DNA of 64,000 nucleotides from Maniola hyperantus (taxonomy: Eukaryota; Arthropoda; Insecta; Lepidoptera; Nymphalidae). Position numbers and translations under genes: made by a program. Numbering within the stretch: the first letter of the stretch is position 1; each line of letters begins with the position of its first letter. Of this stretch, positions 53,898 to 64,000 are shown piece after piece. The notes under the pieces were generated by a model. The model saw only the letters and a program-made list of their open reading frames with translations, was not told the DNA's origin and did not search any database. The stretch lies in contig NC_048553.1 of NCBI RefSeq assembly GCF_902806685.2, forward strand, positions 6,989,099-7,053,098, in the 5' to 3' direction.

Positions 53898-54199
53898 CTA
53901 TGTGTGTCAGAACTAAAACTAAAAATACGGATTAATTTAATGGGAGTGAAACAATGTACGACCTAGTTCTAACATTGCATTAAATAATTCTAATCTAACG
54001 GGTTTCGAAAGCGCAAAATTATTGTAGCATTAATTTCCTTAATTTTAGCAGAATGTAACGGTCACGTTGACATATTAGTGTTGGCATAATAATTACTGTG
54101 GCTGTGAACCGGACATTGGACGTTGCATTCATCAGACTTTTTCTACTATAGTACAACGGATAGGTTTTAATTATGCACCGTTTGACTATTAACAATTTA

Positions 54200-54385
54200 T
54201 TAAAGTTTAAGGCTGTCTGGCAGGGGGTGGCCACGATACTAAGAGTCTGGCAATGCATGCCGTGATTTCTAATAGGTACTATTCCGAAGAAAATGTAAAA
54301 AATGACACTTTATACATTGACGAAAGATTTTATACATCTTTATTACCTGTTCCTACCTGTGTTGGGGACTTTTCAGCGTTTATAA
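54200..54385. mobile_element. Partial sister of the 28647-28995 element
   Basis: GGCCACGATACTAAGAGTCT, GCCGTGATTTCTAATAGG, CCGAAGAAAATGTAAAAAAT align with 28815-28895. The right part, CATCTTTATTACCTGTTCCT and TTTTCAGCGTTTATAAAATA, matches the other element's left subterminal part inverted. Confidence 0.6.
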
Positions 54386-54749
54386 AATAACGAACTAACT
54401 TAGGCCACGTTACATGAAAATTAGTCTACACTGATACACACTAAACTGTAAGAACTATAAATGTCAAGTATAGAGAACCGTACAATTTTTTCTACTAGGT
54501 TTTTGATTACCAAATTGGCTCTCTCGGAGAAGGTGCTACCCGTACAAATAAGATCAGATATAAAAATATTAAAAACATTTCAGTCAGTAGGGATTGCTGA
54601 AATCAATGAAATACCTAACTACCGTTTGACTATTAACAATTATATTAAAATAAATACTAATTAATTTTGGATTTCAAATTAATTAGTATCAAAAATTAAA
54701 ATTCATAATTTGTAAATTAAAACTTAACATTAGTTTATTTTTTTCATCT

Positions 54750-54855
54750 ATCGGCACTCTAAGCGCTATCAACATTAGCATGTCGGGGACGGGACCTTGA
54801 AGTTTTTACTTTTTACCCATTCCGGACTTCGCCCAACACGCCTAAAGAAGTTACT
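54750..54855 (+). mobile_element. LINE 3' region fragment (CGCCCAACGCGCC type)
   Basis: CGGCACTCTAAGCGCTATCA, ACATTAGCATGTCGGGGACG, ACCTTGAAGTTTTTAC and CGCCCAACACGCCTAAAGAA. Confidence 0.55.
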
Positions 54856-54859
54856 TTAA

Positions 54860-56740
54860 ATCACACTTCAATTATATCGCACGTTTGCTCAGACCCGACA
54901 ACCCACGTAAGGGGAATATCAAAATTTGAGTAAGAAGCTTGAGCGTATTGTTAGGAATTCAGCAAGAATTTGAAGTTGCCCGGCCAAAGGACACGAGGTG
55001 ATCCTCTTAGAGAGGCCACTTACGTGTTCCTAAACTATTCCCAGACTTGGATTACGGTATTCGGAGCGCTCTCTTGTTGGCTCAAGATTTTGAAAGTAGT
55101 GCAGATTAACAAAACTATTTTAGTTAACTTTTCTTCAAGGAGTGAACATTGTGGAAAATGTATATCGCTAATAAGTTTTCGGACAATTGTAATTAGACTA
55201 TTCAAGAGGTAAGCATGTATAATACGATTTTGAACTTTTCCATTTTACTCAAAGAATTCTTTGTAGGTGGGTATGTACGACAGAAAAGACATAATCCGAT
55301 TATGTACGTCGTTTTTTAAATGAATAATATATTAAGTATATCAAACAGCAGTGGAAAATCTAAAACTATTGTTGTCTTTCCATTGCAGTCTCAAATAGTT
55401 ATAAATAATAAATAAATAGAGTAAAAGACAAAAGTTGAAGATTAGGTTATTTCCTTCATTGAATATTTAAATCAGTCATTAGGTTTTGAACATGTTTTGA
55501 GGGAAAAAAGTCACCTCACACTTACCTTCTATAGTATCTAGTAGATACTTATTTTAAGGATACGAATAACTGAAACTTTTTGCAAAAGAGAAACATCCGC
55601 GTCTCCTGGGATTTGTACAAACTTGGGGGATCTTCGGTTGATTACATATAGAGCCGAAATTAATCTTTCGTGACCGAAGTTATTTTTCACTTTATAGATT
55701 GAGTTATTTATCTTACACATACGATATAAAACTCTACGCAAAATGTATATATTTTATCTTGAACACCCTTTGCACCCATGAGGTTAAGAAGTAACACGAA
55801 AGTAAAATAAACTTACACGCCATATTCATCTTGCAGATTGTTTAATACAAAATTAGGGCAGGTTTGTCTACATACCTCTACACCATGATGCCCGATTTGT
55901 ACGAGAGTTAAAAACTTTTCATACCGCTTTTACTACCTTTCTAAAGCCATATTTTTCTACTGTTATTATCAAAAGTGAGACGTTAAAAAACGCTGATGAT
56001 GGTTGTAAGCTCTGGTTTTTAGGATAGCCATGCCAAAGAGAACTTGGGAAAGGTTTTTTTGAAAAAAGCCATCTATCTAGAGATCTTGTTTGCATAGACA
56101 AGGTTTCCATAGACAATAATGTCATTCGATGCTACGAGTATATCGCTAATATGAAACCTAAGATTGTGGAATCCATACCTAATCTTAGATATGCATCCTA
56201 GTCTCCTAGGTTGTGTGATGGCACAGCTAACCTTATGAACTCTTCGATTCGGTTAGCGATAGTAATTTAAATTATAATGGTTATAATGTCAATGCTCTAG
56301 AATCTAGATGATTAACATTATTTTCCTGCAATTTATTTCCAGTTCTTTGTTACGATTTCGTCATTTCATACAATAGGTATAAATAAACAAACACACCCGT
56401 ACAGACCCAACGACCCCGCGCAACATATTTCAACACAACTTAATCTTACAAAATCCGAATGTTTTGTTTTAATTATAATTCCCAACCCGAACCGTTGTTA
56501 CAAAAACATCTCAGCACAAGATTATACAAGAGTACACACAGGCTGTTGACATACGGAATCACGTTAAAAGCTGAAACACTCGGAACGCGTGACGGCAGCG
56601 TGATGCAATGGAAACATGTCCAGCGTGGCTTTTAAAAGTTGAAAAAACTGTATGAAGGCGTTCACACCGCAAACCACGTAAATAAGCCGCGCTTCTATAG
56701 TCACACGTGGCCGTCAACTCCACGCGATATGACATGCTTC
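54860..56740. other. Unique-looking stretch
   Basis: No recurring family and no motif-bearing ORF was found in nearly 1.9 kb. Frames of 60-80 codons on both strands show no recognisable domain. Confidence 0.4.
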
Positions 56741-56750
56741 CTCCATACCA

Positions 56751-56934
56751 ATGTTAATGCAAATACGAAAGTGTGTCTATTTGTCGTTTGTTACATCTGC
56801 AGAACCAATTTTTCAAAATTATATACAGAGATAACGTGCATCCTGGAAACGGACATTCATACCGGAAAATCAAAATTCCCTCGGGATTTTAAAAAGTCTG
56901 ATCCCACGTAGATGTATTTGCGGGTGTCATCTAG
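56751..56934 (+). mobile_element. Helitron-like subfamily A, diverged
   Basis: GCAAATACGAAAGTGTGTCT, GCATCCTGGAAACGGACATT, CACGTAGATGTATTTGCGGG, TGTCATCTAG before T. The GTCT block is eroded. Confidence 0.7.
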
Positions 56935-57254
56935 TAGTTCCTCTTCTCATTCATCGTCTTCCTCGCAGAGCGAACTGTACTGTACTTACTGTAGATAGTT
57001 GTTTCGCGCCGTTCACGAGGTCGTCAAGGATTTACGCCTCGCGATCCCCACGCAATTGAAAAGTGGATAATAATACAGTTTCTTGTATGACGTCCTTCTG
57101 TGCTTTTATCGTCACGCGTTGCATTTGTTTCAAGCTTAGACGTAAACAGCGAATTTAAACGGAACAAAACGTGTACGAGTGACACCTAGAATAGTACACA
57201 GGTTTATTATATACACCATCTCCCACTGTCCATTTATTCGTTTTCTTCCTTAGC

Positions 57255-57385
57255 GTTAAGGTTGTCTGGAAGAGATCGCTATTTGGCGATAAGACCGCCT
57301 TTTTGTACCTACTTTTTAAGATTTCTTTTTTGTAACCTGTCATTTGTGTTTTGTGCTGCAATAAAGAATATACATACATACGTAC
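57255..57385 (+). mobile_element. 5'-truncated LINE, 3' end only
   Basis: AAGGTTGTCTGGAAGAGATC, GCTATTTGGCGATAAGACCG, CCTTTTTGTACC and GTGCTGCAATAAAGAATATA with a CATACATACG tail. It is the better preserved copy of the type at 1860-2012. Confidence 0.7.
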
Positions 57386-57389
57386 ACTT

Positions 57390-57950
57390 ATGCAGCTTAT
57401 TTATTTAAACTGTAATTGTCATTTCTTCGTTTTGTGTACTACTAACTACTTACTTATAATAAATTATATTTTTAAGCTTACAGCTTGAAAGCACTGAGGC
57501 TATTCCATACTTGTGCTCTGTTTTCTCTTTTTTCAAATACAGAATACTGAAATCATACTCAACTAGTACGTACCTGTAGGTATGGAAATTATATACCGCA
57601 AGTTTTAATGAGAGTATATCGGGTAGTGATATATTCGGACCGCATACACAGAACCCGAAATTAGTTTGCCGATTCAATTTTGTGTGCCACAAACATAAAT
57701 TGAGACCGTCATAATTACGTATGCCTATCCATATATTGTGACATTTCGTGATGGTTAGTTAAAACTTCGTAAATCAGTTCGAAGCACAATTTCGTTCGTT
57801 CAATTATTGGTCCTTAAGCGTTAGTACACACCTACAGAGTGGAACGCAGCTGATGCATATCATTTTTAACTCAGCTTTATTTACTTTGAGCGAGCTACGG
57901 TTGAAATTGAGCACGGTATAGTTCGCAAACTTTTTTTAATGATTTTAAAT
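57390..57950. other. No gene or repeat recognised
   Basis: AT-rich sequence; an 80-codon minus-strand frame at 57450 has no recognisable motif. Confidence 0.4.
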
Positions 57951-57956
57951 ACATAT

Positions 57957-58050
57957 CAAAAATTGCGGACCGGCAGCGTTCGAACCCGCGTCTCCTGGGA
58001 TCGCGCCCGACGCTCTGACTGCTAAGCTACGGTTCGATTGCTGCCAGTGA
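57957..58050 (-). mobile_element. Isolated tRNA-like SINE head
   Basis: On the minus strand it has GTAGCTTAGCAGTCAGAGCG (A-box region), GGGCGCGATCCCAGG and ACGCGGGTTCGAACGCTGCC (B box). It folds like a tRNA but lacks a clean acceptor stem, so I call it a SINE head or tRNA pseudogene. A T-rich spacer and a GGTTCCGTA-type end follow. Confidence 0.6.
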
Positions 58051-58149
58051 CTTTTTTTTAATTTTCTAATTTGCCCCCAAATCGTACCCTCATATTCAAA
58101 ATTCATTTAATTAGGCTACACGTCCTTGTTTGTATCCTAGAAAATCATA

Positions 58150-58262
58150 TTAGATATGTGTACCAAATTTCAGCTCAATCGAGCAAGACGGGCGGACAGA
58201 CAGACACACGAGTGATCTTATGAGGGTTCCGTATTTTCGTTCGAACATACGGAACCCTAAAA
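58150..58262 (-). repeat. GGTTCCGTA-related repeat end
   Basis: CAAATTTCAGCTCAATCGAG, GGCGGACAGACAGACACACG, GAGGGTTCCGTATTTTCG and ATACGGAACCCTAAAAAC. Its body differs from both main subfamilies. Confidence 0.6.
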
Positions 58263-58450
58263 ACAAAACATGGAGACGACTCAAAGAGCGTGCGCGCCAT
58301 TTGAATCACCGCTTCTGTCAAAGAAAATAAAATTTTTAGTCGTTGCCAGAAAAGGCGGTGCGCCTCGGCTCCACTTCACACTGTAGATATGCTTTAGGTA
58401 CACCATATAGGATAGGGTTACTTAATTACTTAACAATTACTTAATTACTC

Positions 58451-58770
58451 TAGAGCCTCGATAGCTCAACGGTTAAAGGAGCGGACTGAAAACCGAAAGG
58501 TCGCCGGTTCAAATCCCACCCGTTGCACTATTGTCCAATGTCCTTGAATGGCGACCTCGCACCGGAAGACAGTGTTGGAAGACGCCCCACTAGGTGGACG
58601 GACGACATCAGACGAGTCGCAGAGAGCCGCTGAATTCAGACGGCGCAAGACCGTGGCGTGTGGAAGTTGATGAAGGTTGATGATGATGATGACGATGATG
58701 CACAATTGTCGTACCTACTCCTAGCACAAGCTTTATGCTTAATTGGAGAGAAAAGGGGAATATTAATCAA
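58451..58770 (+). mobile_element. tRNA-Phe-like SINE hosting an RTE insertion
   Basis: Head GCCTCGATAGCTCAACGG, GGACTGAAAACCGAAAGG with GAA in the anticodon position, CCGGTTCAAATCCCACCC (B box). The body continues after the insertion with CGTACCTACTCCTAGCACAA, GCTTTATGCTTAATTGG. It is the best-preserved copy of its family here. Confidence 0.8.
58536..58698 (+). pseudogene. RTE-type LINE 3' end with (TGA) tail and target duplication
   Basis: ACTAGGTGGACGGACGACAT, GAATTCAGACGGCGCAAGAC and GTGTGGAAG end in a TGATGATGATGACGATGA tail. It is flanked by TGCACTATTGTC (58524-58535) and TGCACAATTGTC (58699-58710), a 12-base target duplication with one change, inside the SINE. One frame retains TRWTDDIRR. 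Confidence 0.75.
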
Positions 58771-58807
58771 AAATTAACTTGTATTCTTTTTTTTAACTAC
58801 TCAATTT

Positions 58808-58855
58808 AGACAACACTAGACTACGCGGACGAAGACGCCGCTATCAGCTTATTTA
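58808..58855 (+). mobile_element. Helitron-like C end fragment
   Basis: ACTACGCGGACGAAGACGCC, GCTATCAGCTTA. CTAG is decayed to CTTA. Confidence 0.45.
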
Positions 58856-58859
58856 TGAA

Positions 58860-59180
58860 TGCTGCAAGCTACGATCATCAGCTTTCCATTAAAACCTAGG
58901 CTTTTCGCTAGCCTTGACAAAAGTAAACGCCTTACTTGCAATGCAGACGAATAAAGTTAATCAATTAAGATTCCGAGCAGAAGTTATTCCATTCACGGCA
59001 TTGCGACCCTAATTGGGCAAATTTTATAGGCTTAGTGGAAAAAATTGAATTCGCAAAAGAAAAAGTACCTACCTACCTACAAAAACTTAACTCAGGTCAC
59101 GATTTAGAAGGCAGGGGCTTGAAATTATACATTTTGAGTAAGTATAATTATTTACTTTTATAGAGGTACGAGATGACTGT
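58860..59180. other. No gene or repeat recognised
   Basis: Short ordinary AT-rich stretch. Confidence 0.4.
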
Positions 59181-59186
59181 ATAATT

Positions 59187-59350
59187 TTAAAAAATCGGTT
59201 AAGTGCGAATCGGACTCGCACACGAGGGGTTTCGTACCATGCCCCACATAATCCCTCCGTTTCCCTTGACGGAGGGGTATGCGTTAGGCATTTCCTGTGT
59301 ATAAAAAAGGGATTTCGTACCATCACATCGTACAAGAAATAACACTTTTT
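59187..59350 (+). repeat. GGTTCCGTA-related fragment, second subfamily
   Basis: AATCGGTTAAGTGCGAATCG, GACTCGCACACGAGGGGTTT, CGTACCAT. It contains CCCTCCGTTTCCCTTGACGG, a small hairpin with CCGTCAAGG-like pairing. The second half is repeated as TTTCGTACCATCACATCG. Confidence 0.6.
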
Positions 59351-59657
59351 AATTATTATTATTTTCATGGCTTTTTAGAAATTTTAGAAATATTTATTAT
59401 TTTGTTGTTACAACACACACATTTTATGAATAAGAAATGCTGTTTCAGACACGCACGACCGATTTTAACGCGATTAGCTTCTGTATCCCTAATAATTATA
59501 TTACCTACATACATTTATATTTCTACGATTTATCGACAAAACTTTATAGAAACGCACGAAGTCACATTCAACGCGGCTCCTAAAGGATGTGGAAAAGAAA
59601 GGAAATATATTTTCACCAATAACAACACAGGCAAAACACTTGTACAGATATATAGTC

Positions 59658-59807
59658 CGCGACAGGTTGAGATGGCAATCGGGGTATGAGGCGGGAGAAC
59701 GCCCCGCACACCCACACATCACCCACGCTCACCCGCACCGGGTTAACGCGGCGGCTGTGCGGGTGTGCAGGGCGTTCCCTCCCCAATTGCTATTTCAACC
59801 TGTCGCG
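59658..59807. mobile_element. GC-rich palindromic island (ATGGCAATCGGGG family), best copy
   Basis: CGCGACAGGTTGAGATGGCA, ATCGGGGTATGAGGCGGG on the left; CCCTCCCCAATTGCTATTTC, AACCTGTCGCG on the right. Terminal pairing is close to perfect for about 20 bases. The 130- and 118-codon frames nearby include this island and are artefacts. Confidence 0.8.
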
Positions 59808-59809
59808 TA

Positions 59810-60565
59810 CCTAACACTTTCCGTTTGTGACACTACCCAGAAAAGGCGTTGCACCACCCAGAAAGACCAGGCAAACTGCTTTGTGCTTATCAAAACTGAT
59901 ACACGCTTTTTCCAAAACAGTGTCTTATCAGATAATCCAAGTTAAGGAGAAACCTATCGCCTAAAATATTTATCACATCAAATAAAGTTAAAGTTTCCTC
60001 CAATGGGCCGTAGATTTCTCACTAGGAGCAAGTTATGTGGAACATGTTAGAAGAAAATAATGTGCCGTCGAAGATTGCTTCAGATTTTATTGCCTGTACA
60101 CAATGGCACGTGACTTGAATTATATATCTACTGTACTTCCCACAGGAATGATGAGTACCTATTATTATCATTGCTATCATATCTAACTTAATAACCGAAG
60201 AGCTGGCAGCTACCTCGGACAAAGAATTAGCCTAGCTATTCAAAGGGGGAACGCTGCCAGTATCATCGGAACCTTGCCTAAAGGGACTCCTTTTAATAAT
60301 GTATTTTAGTTATAATATTATATTTTTTAAGGTTTTAGTTTTATTTTAAATTTTTAAGGTGTTCACTTTTAGATTAGTATCTTTTAGTTAGTATTTAACA
60401 TTAGACATAGTTTATTAATTACTAATTACATGTTTAGATTTTGATGTAGCAAAATATCACTTAATAATAAGTTGAGATTTGGATGGATTGGGATTGTGAA
60501 AATAGTGACTAACTGGTCCAGGCTTCGCAATTGTAGCTTCCAGTATTTATATTTATATTATATAG
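59810..60565. other. No gene or repeat recognised
   Basis: From 60310 the sequence is very AT-rich with TTTTAGTT-like runs, and nothing recurring. Confidence 0.4.
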
Positions 60566-60570
60566 AACTA

Positions 60571-60806
60571 CTAATTGATGCCCGCGACTTCGTCCGCGTG
60601 GAATTAGGTTTTTTAAAATCCCGTAGGAAATGTTTGATTTTCTGGGATAAAAAGCCTATGTCACTCTCCAGGACTTTATCTATACCCATGCAAAAAATCA
60701 CGTCAATCCGTTGCACCGTTGCGACGTGATTGAAGGACAAACCAACAAACCAACAAACCAATGAACCAACAAACAAACACTTTCGCATTTATAATAAGGG
60801 TACTGA
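60571..60806 (-). mobile_element. Helitron-like subfamily B, near-complete
   Basis: CTAA for CTAG, GCCCGCGACTTCGTCCGCG, CAATCCGTTGCACCGTTGCG, a long CCAACAAACC block and AAGGGTACTGA. Confidence 0.85.
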
Positions 60807-61029
60807 TTTCCAAGGGACACTTTTTATTCACGAACACTGAGGCTAATTCTGTCATTCAAAATCTCTAAATTAAGCTGAAGTGACCTGTCTAAATTTATGA
60901 TATCCCTTTCTGTAGGAGCATTATGAAGGGGATATGCATACATTTAGATCTGTTGTTTTAGTTTAGTTAAGAAATTATGTATAACAGAATTACCCACATT
61001 ATCCCTTGAAGGGCTTTCACGGTTTTGTT

Positions 61030-61130
61030 TGTAACCGTTGAATCTAGCGGCTCCCTATAGGCAACTCATATGATTTCGTAAGTCCATGTAATGGGGGGGA
61101 TGCCAACACTGCGCCTTTTGTCGCATCACC
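61030..61130 (-). pseudogene. RTE-type LINE fragment, strongly decayed
   Basis: GAATCTAGCGGCTCCCTATA, ATGTAATGGGGGGGATGCCA and ACACTGCGCCTT align in order with the 49180-49300 fragment. Confidence 0.5.
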
Positions 61131-61131
61131 A

Positions 61132-62210
61132 TCTTATAAGTATAGAATTTTCTTTCAGAGATATCTCTTTTATTTGTTAAAATGTTATCAACACTTTTTA
61201 AAATAAACACTCACACAAAGACAGACCTTGCTTTATACAGACTTTATACTGGAGATATCCTGGAATAGTAAGACTTATATCATCAATAGAAAGCATAAAA
61301 CTAAAGCTAAACCTTCTTTTAAATCCTAATCGTATTTAAAACAAAACAAAGATGTTTTGAGAACAACAGATGTTACTTATAGACAAAGTTTTATTCTGTC
61401 TTTATTCCTTTCGGTCCTTAGGGAAATCTTATAGATAAATTATTCCATCTCCCGACAGATGCCGTGTCAAATAGAATACTAAATTGGCTAAAAAGCATTC
61501 AGAGATACAGCGAACTCGATAAAAGTCGCCTTAAATGCTACATTCTGAACGTTGCTATATTTTTAATAAACTATTTGGTGTATATTTTCCAGAAAGTTAT
61601 CGCTATAGAACTTTCTTCAAATAATACTTGAAACTTTGTACAGTAAAATGGATTAATCCCTTCTCATATTATGTCGTATCCTTCTTTGGTTCACCACTTC
61701 ACTCATAGAGGCACACTGGTGCCCGTCTAGTGACTAGTCCTGGCCATGGGCACGTAAATATACCTAGTATCATATGTATTTACATACCACTTCCGCCATA
61801 ATACTACAGTCACGCAACCACTGTTACCGTTCTACAGTCTTTCAGGAAATTTTTACAAGAAAATGGTAGAGTATCTACTACTATTCTACTTCATGAGAAA
61901 AACATACTTAATTGAGTTGACCAAATGGAAAACTATCGCTGAATGTCCTCAGAAGAGCTGACAGACGCAAATCTGCATAGGAGTAGACTGTAGAACCATT
62001 CGTATCACAGGTAGATACGCGAGGCACCGTCTGTTATTGGAAGACAAGATTTTCTTTGACAAGATTTAATTGAGTATTTTAGTTAGATAATATTTCACAT
62101 AATATTAGTTTAAAAGTTATTGATATTATAAACAAACTTCTTTATTCAATTAGTAAGAATACATTCTATTCCCACATGTACCTGGTATATGTGCAGAATG
62201 TAATACATAC
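61132..62210. other. Unique-looking stretch
   Basis: No recurring family. A weak inverted pair GTGCCC / GGGCAC lies near 61711-61752. Confidence 0.4.
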
Positions 62211-62213
62211 AAA

Positions 62214-62411
62214 CATAAATAAAGTGAAAGTGTGTCTGTCTGTCTGCCAGCTTTCCACGTCCCATCCGTTTAACCAATTTTGATGTTTGGTACAGAGACA
62301 GCTTGCAACCCGGGGAAGGACATAGCTACTTTTGATCCCGAAAAATCAAAGAGTTCCCATGGATTTTTAAAAACCTAAATCCACGCGGACGAATTCGTGG
62401 GCATCAACTAG
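62214..62411 (+). mobile_element. Helitron-like subfamily A
   Basis: AAAGTGAAAGTGTGTCTGTC, TGCCAGCTTTCCACGTCCCA, CAACCCGGGGAAGGACATAG, CGCGGACGAATTCGTGGGCA and CTAG before T. Confidence 0.8.
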
Positions 62412-62617
62412 TATAATATGAACAAGATTTTAATACACTTTTCGGTTGCTGAACAAAAGCATACAAGTGTAACAGAATCAGATATTAGAATCAAGACTGG
62501 TTTATATTTCACATCGTCACAATACCTTATGTCTCGTACTTCGTAGATAGTTTGAAACAGTTCATTACTACCACAGCGTTTGATACTATGATTTTTATTT
62601 ATTTCTCTTATGGTGAT

Positions 62618-62911
62618 CGCTGTGATAGCCTAGTGGTTAGGAAGTCCACCTTCTAGTCGGAGGTCAGGGGTTCGATCCCTAGCACGCATCCCTAACTTTT
62701 CCCTAAAATTAAATATCATTTTCTGGTGAAGGAAAACATCGTGAGGAAATCTGCATGCCTGAGAGTTCTCCATAATGTTCTCAAAGGTGTGTGAAGTCTA
62801 CCAATCCGCACATGGCCAGCGTGGTAGACTATGGCAAAAACCCTTCTCACTCTGAGAGGAGACCCGTGCTCTGTAGTAAGCCGGCGATGGGTTGATCATG
62901 ATGATGATGAT
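62618..62911 (+). mobile_element. tRNA-derived SINE (ATCATGAT-tail family), full length
   Basis: Head GCTGTGATAGCCTAGTGGTT (A box), AGGGGTTCGATCCCTAGCAC (B box); body AACATCGTGAGGAAATCTGC, TACCAATCCGCACATGGCC, GGTAGACTATGGC, GAGACCCGTGCTCTGTAGTA; tail TTGATCATGATGATGATG. It is the best copy and usable as the family reference in this window. Confidence 0.9.
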
Positions 62912-62914
62912 CGC

Positions 62915-63235
62915 ATATGCAAGTCCTTAAGAGTGCGCCTTTCATTAGCACCTAAGCTTAAAAAATTGTAGAGATGCCATCACGAGGATCAAATACGAGA
63001 GCTTTTCTAGGAACAATGCGCTCTCTGTAGGATTATTGGAAACGCTCGCGACACATGACAGTAACACAGAAACAAACTGGCGGGTTGCCGGAGCGAGCCA
63101 TGTGGATACCATTCATTTTAATATTGTCAAGAGCTTTTAAAGTACAATTTCTCAACAAATACAAAAATAACTTGCCTTGTACGTAAATCTCAAGTGCACT
63201 CAGGTAGAGCTGATTTAAAACATGAAATGTTTAAA
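62915..63235. other. No gene or repeat recognised
   Basis: Ordinary sequence between the SINE and the next Helitron-like copy. Confidence 0.4.
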
Positions 63236-63237
63236 AA

Positions 63238-63400
63238 CTAGCTAATGCCCGCGACTGTATCCATGTGGAATATGTTATTAACAAATCCATGATTTCATTC
63301 AAGGATATTTCCCGGGATAAAATAGCCTATGTCTGTCTACGGGATTCCAGTTCTCTGCGCTAAATTTTGTTCAGCGGATAAGGTATCAAACAAACAGATG
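63238..63400 (-). mobile_element. Helitron-like subfamily A relative
   Basis: CTAG, GCCCGCGACTGTATCCATG, TTTCCCGGGATAAAATAGCC, TATGTCTGTCTACGGGATTC, ACAAACAGATGCACATAAG. The core differs from typical A. Confidence 0.65.
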
Positions 63401-63661
63401 CACATAAGCAACATGGTAAACAGCAGGTTTTGAATTAAAATAATAGAGGCTGCATTTTGTAACTAGATAGCATTATTACATCTCATCCAAGTTCATGGTA
63501 AAAAAAGCGGTTCAAAGTAAACGGGCTAAGTTTTAAATTGCAGTGCTCCAACAAACTTGCTCTGCCGTGTAAAGTGCAGAATGTGAGACCGAACTTGAGA
63601 TTACCGAGATTTTGAGGCATTTATTATGTAGGTACCTATAGGTAAGTATCTGTTTTTTCAA

Positions 63662-63873
63662 TCAGTAACCTTATTATAAATACGAAAGTGTGTTTGTTTG
63701 TTAGTTTGTTGGTTTGTTGGTTTCTCCTTTAATCATGTCGCAACGGTGCAACGGATTGACGTGATTTTTTGCATGGGTATAGATAAAGACCTGGAGAGTG
63801 ACAATTGACATAGGCTACTTTTTATCCCGAAAAATCAAAAAGGTTCTCACGGGATTTTTAGGAACCTAAATCA
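63662..63873 (+). mobile_element. Helitron-like subfamily B, 3' truncated
   Basis: A before TCAGTAACC, ATAAATACGAAAGTGTG, a GTTTGTTAGTTTGTTGG block, CAACGGTGCAACGGATTGAC, AAAGACCTGGAGAGTGAC. A short duplication, GTGACAATTGACA, sits before the CATAGGCTAC box. The CTAG hairpin is missing. Confidence 0.75.
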
Positions 63874-64000
63874 AATTGAATAGAAAAAAGCTAACTACCT
63901 ATTTATTTGGACTTTTTTTGGCGTCAAACAATGCCATCAAAGGCTAAACCATTTACCGTTTACGGACAAACTAATTTCCCATACATGGATTTAGTCACAG

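Noticed and set aside
55605..55625. A tRNA remnant suggested by CGTCTCCTGGGAT
   Set aside because: The match to the 57957 tRNA-like head is about a dozen bases with no A or B box partner, so chance is likely.
57957..58050. A functional tRNA gene
   Set aside because: A and B boxes are present, but the acceptor arm does not pair well and it is joined to repeat sequence.
58451..58525. A functional tRNA-Phe gene
   Set aside because: The head folds partly like tRNA-Phe, but it lacks a proper acceptor stem, has sister copies with the same body, and continues into a SINE.
59297..59689. 130-codon plus-strand ORF, the longest in the window
   Set aside because: It runs through a GGTTCCGTA-related fragment and into a GC-rich palindromic island, has no motif, and changes composition abruptly at the repeat edges.

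Overview
This window looks like a stretch of nuclear DNA from a moth or butterfly (Lepidoptera). It is AT-rich and has no recognisable multi-domain gene on either strand. It is densely packed with short interspersed repeats whose diagnostic strings (the CGCGACTTCGTCCGCG end, GGTTCCGTACCTCAAAAGG, tRNA-like heads followed by ATCATGATGATGAT tails, the CTCCTCCTTTTTTGAAGTCGG end) I recognise as characteristic of lepidopteran genomes. The species cannot be named. The window is most likely intergenic or intronic. Every longer open reading frame I examined overlaps a repeat, has no recognisable motif, or is the length expected by chance. Two short segments are kept only as low-confidence coding candidates: a minus-strand ORF at 9786-10064 and a possible first exon at 52126-52217.

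The dominant component is a group of small non-autonomous Helitron-like elements. I see at least four subfamilies, called here A, B, C and R. They share a 3' end with a short GC-rich hairpin about ten bases before CTAG, inserted before T, and often a 5' TC after A, but their cores differ. Subfamily A carries a GTCT/GACA microsatellite, B carries GTTT/GTTG repeats, and C carries GACT repeats. Several copies are interrupted by later insertions: LINE tails at 1.6-2.0 kb and 20.2 kb, and a GGTTCCGTA repeat at 37 kb.

The second component is retroelements. There are three or four tRNA-derived SINE families: a family with a GATCATGATGAT tail in eight copies, a family with a tRNA-Phe-like head, a family with a GGCGCAGTGGTGAGCG A box, and one isolated tRNA-like head. 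There are also 5'-truncated LINE 3' ends, including five fragments that match the C-terminal coding tail of lepidopteran RTE-type reverse transcriptases. The 3' tail of one SINE family resembles the tail of a LINE fragment in the same window, suggesting a SINE/LINE partnership.

The third component is foldback and MITE-like elements. The most striking is an almost perfect inverted repeat at 9250-9697, with two 222-base arms, one mismatch and a 4-base loop. Others are a 316-base inverted repeat at 34771-35086, four GC-rich palindromic islands (27.1, 46.0, 47.8 and 59.7 kb), a palindromic CAGTACGCGGC family (25.7, 28.1, 40.4, 42.5 and 46.8 kb), a pair of AGCGCACTTTGAC palindromes (27.3 and 31.2 kb), an element at 28647-28995 with a partial sister at 54.2 kb, and an 817-base candidate with TGACAAAAAAC inverted ends and a GC-rich hairpin core at 2822-3638.

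The genes do not work together in any pathway because no confident gene is present. The biology here is transposon invasion, nesting and decay. Between repeats, the larger stretches (for example 6.97-8.95, 29.7-30.9, 49.9-51.5 and 54.9-57.2 kb) look like unremarkable unique AT-rich DNA.
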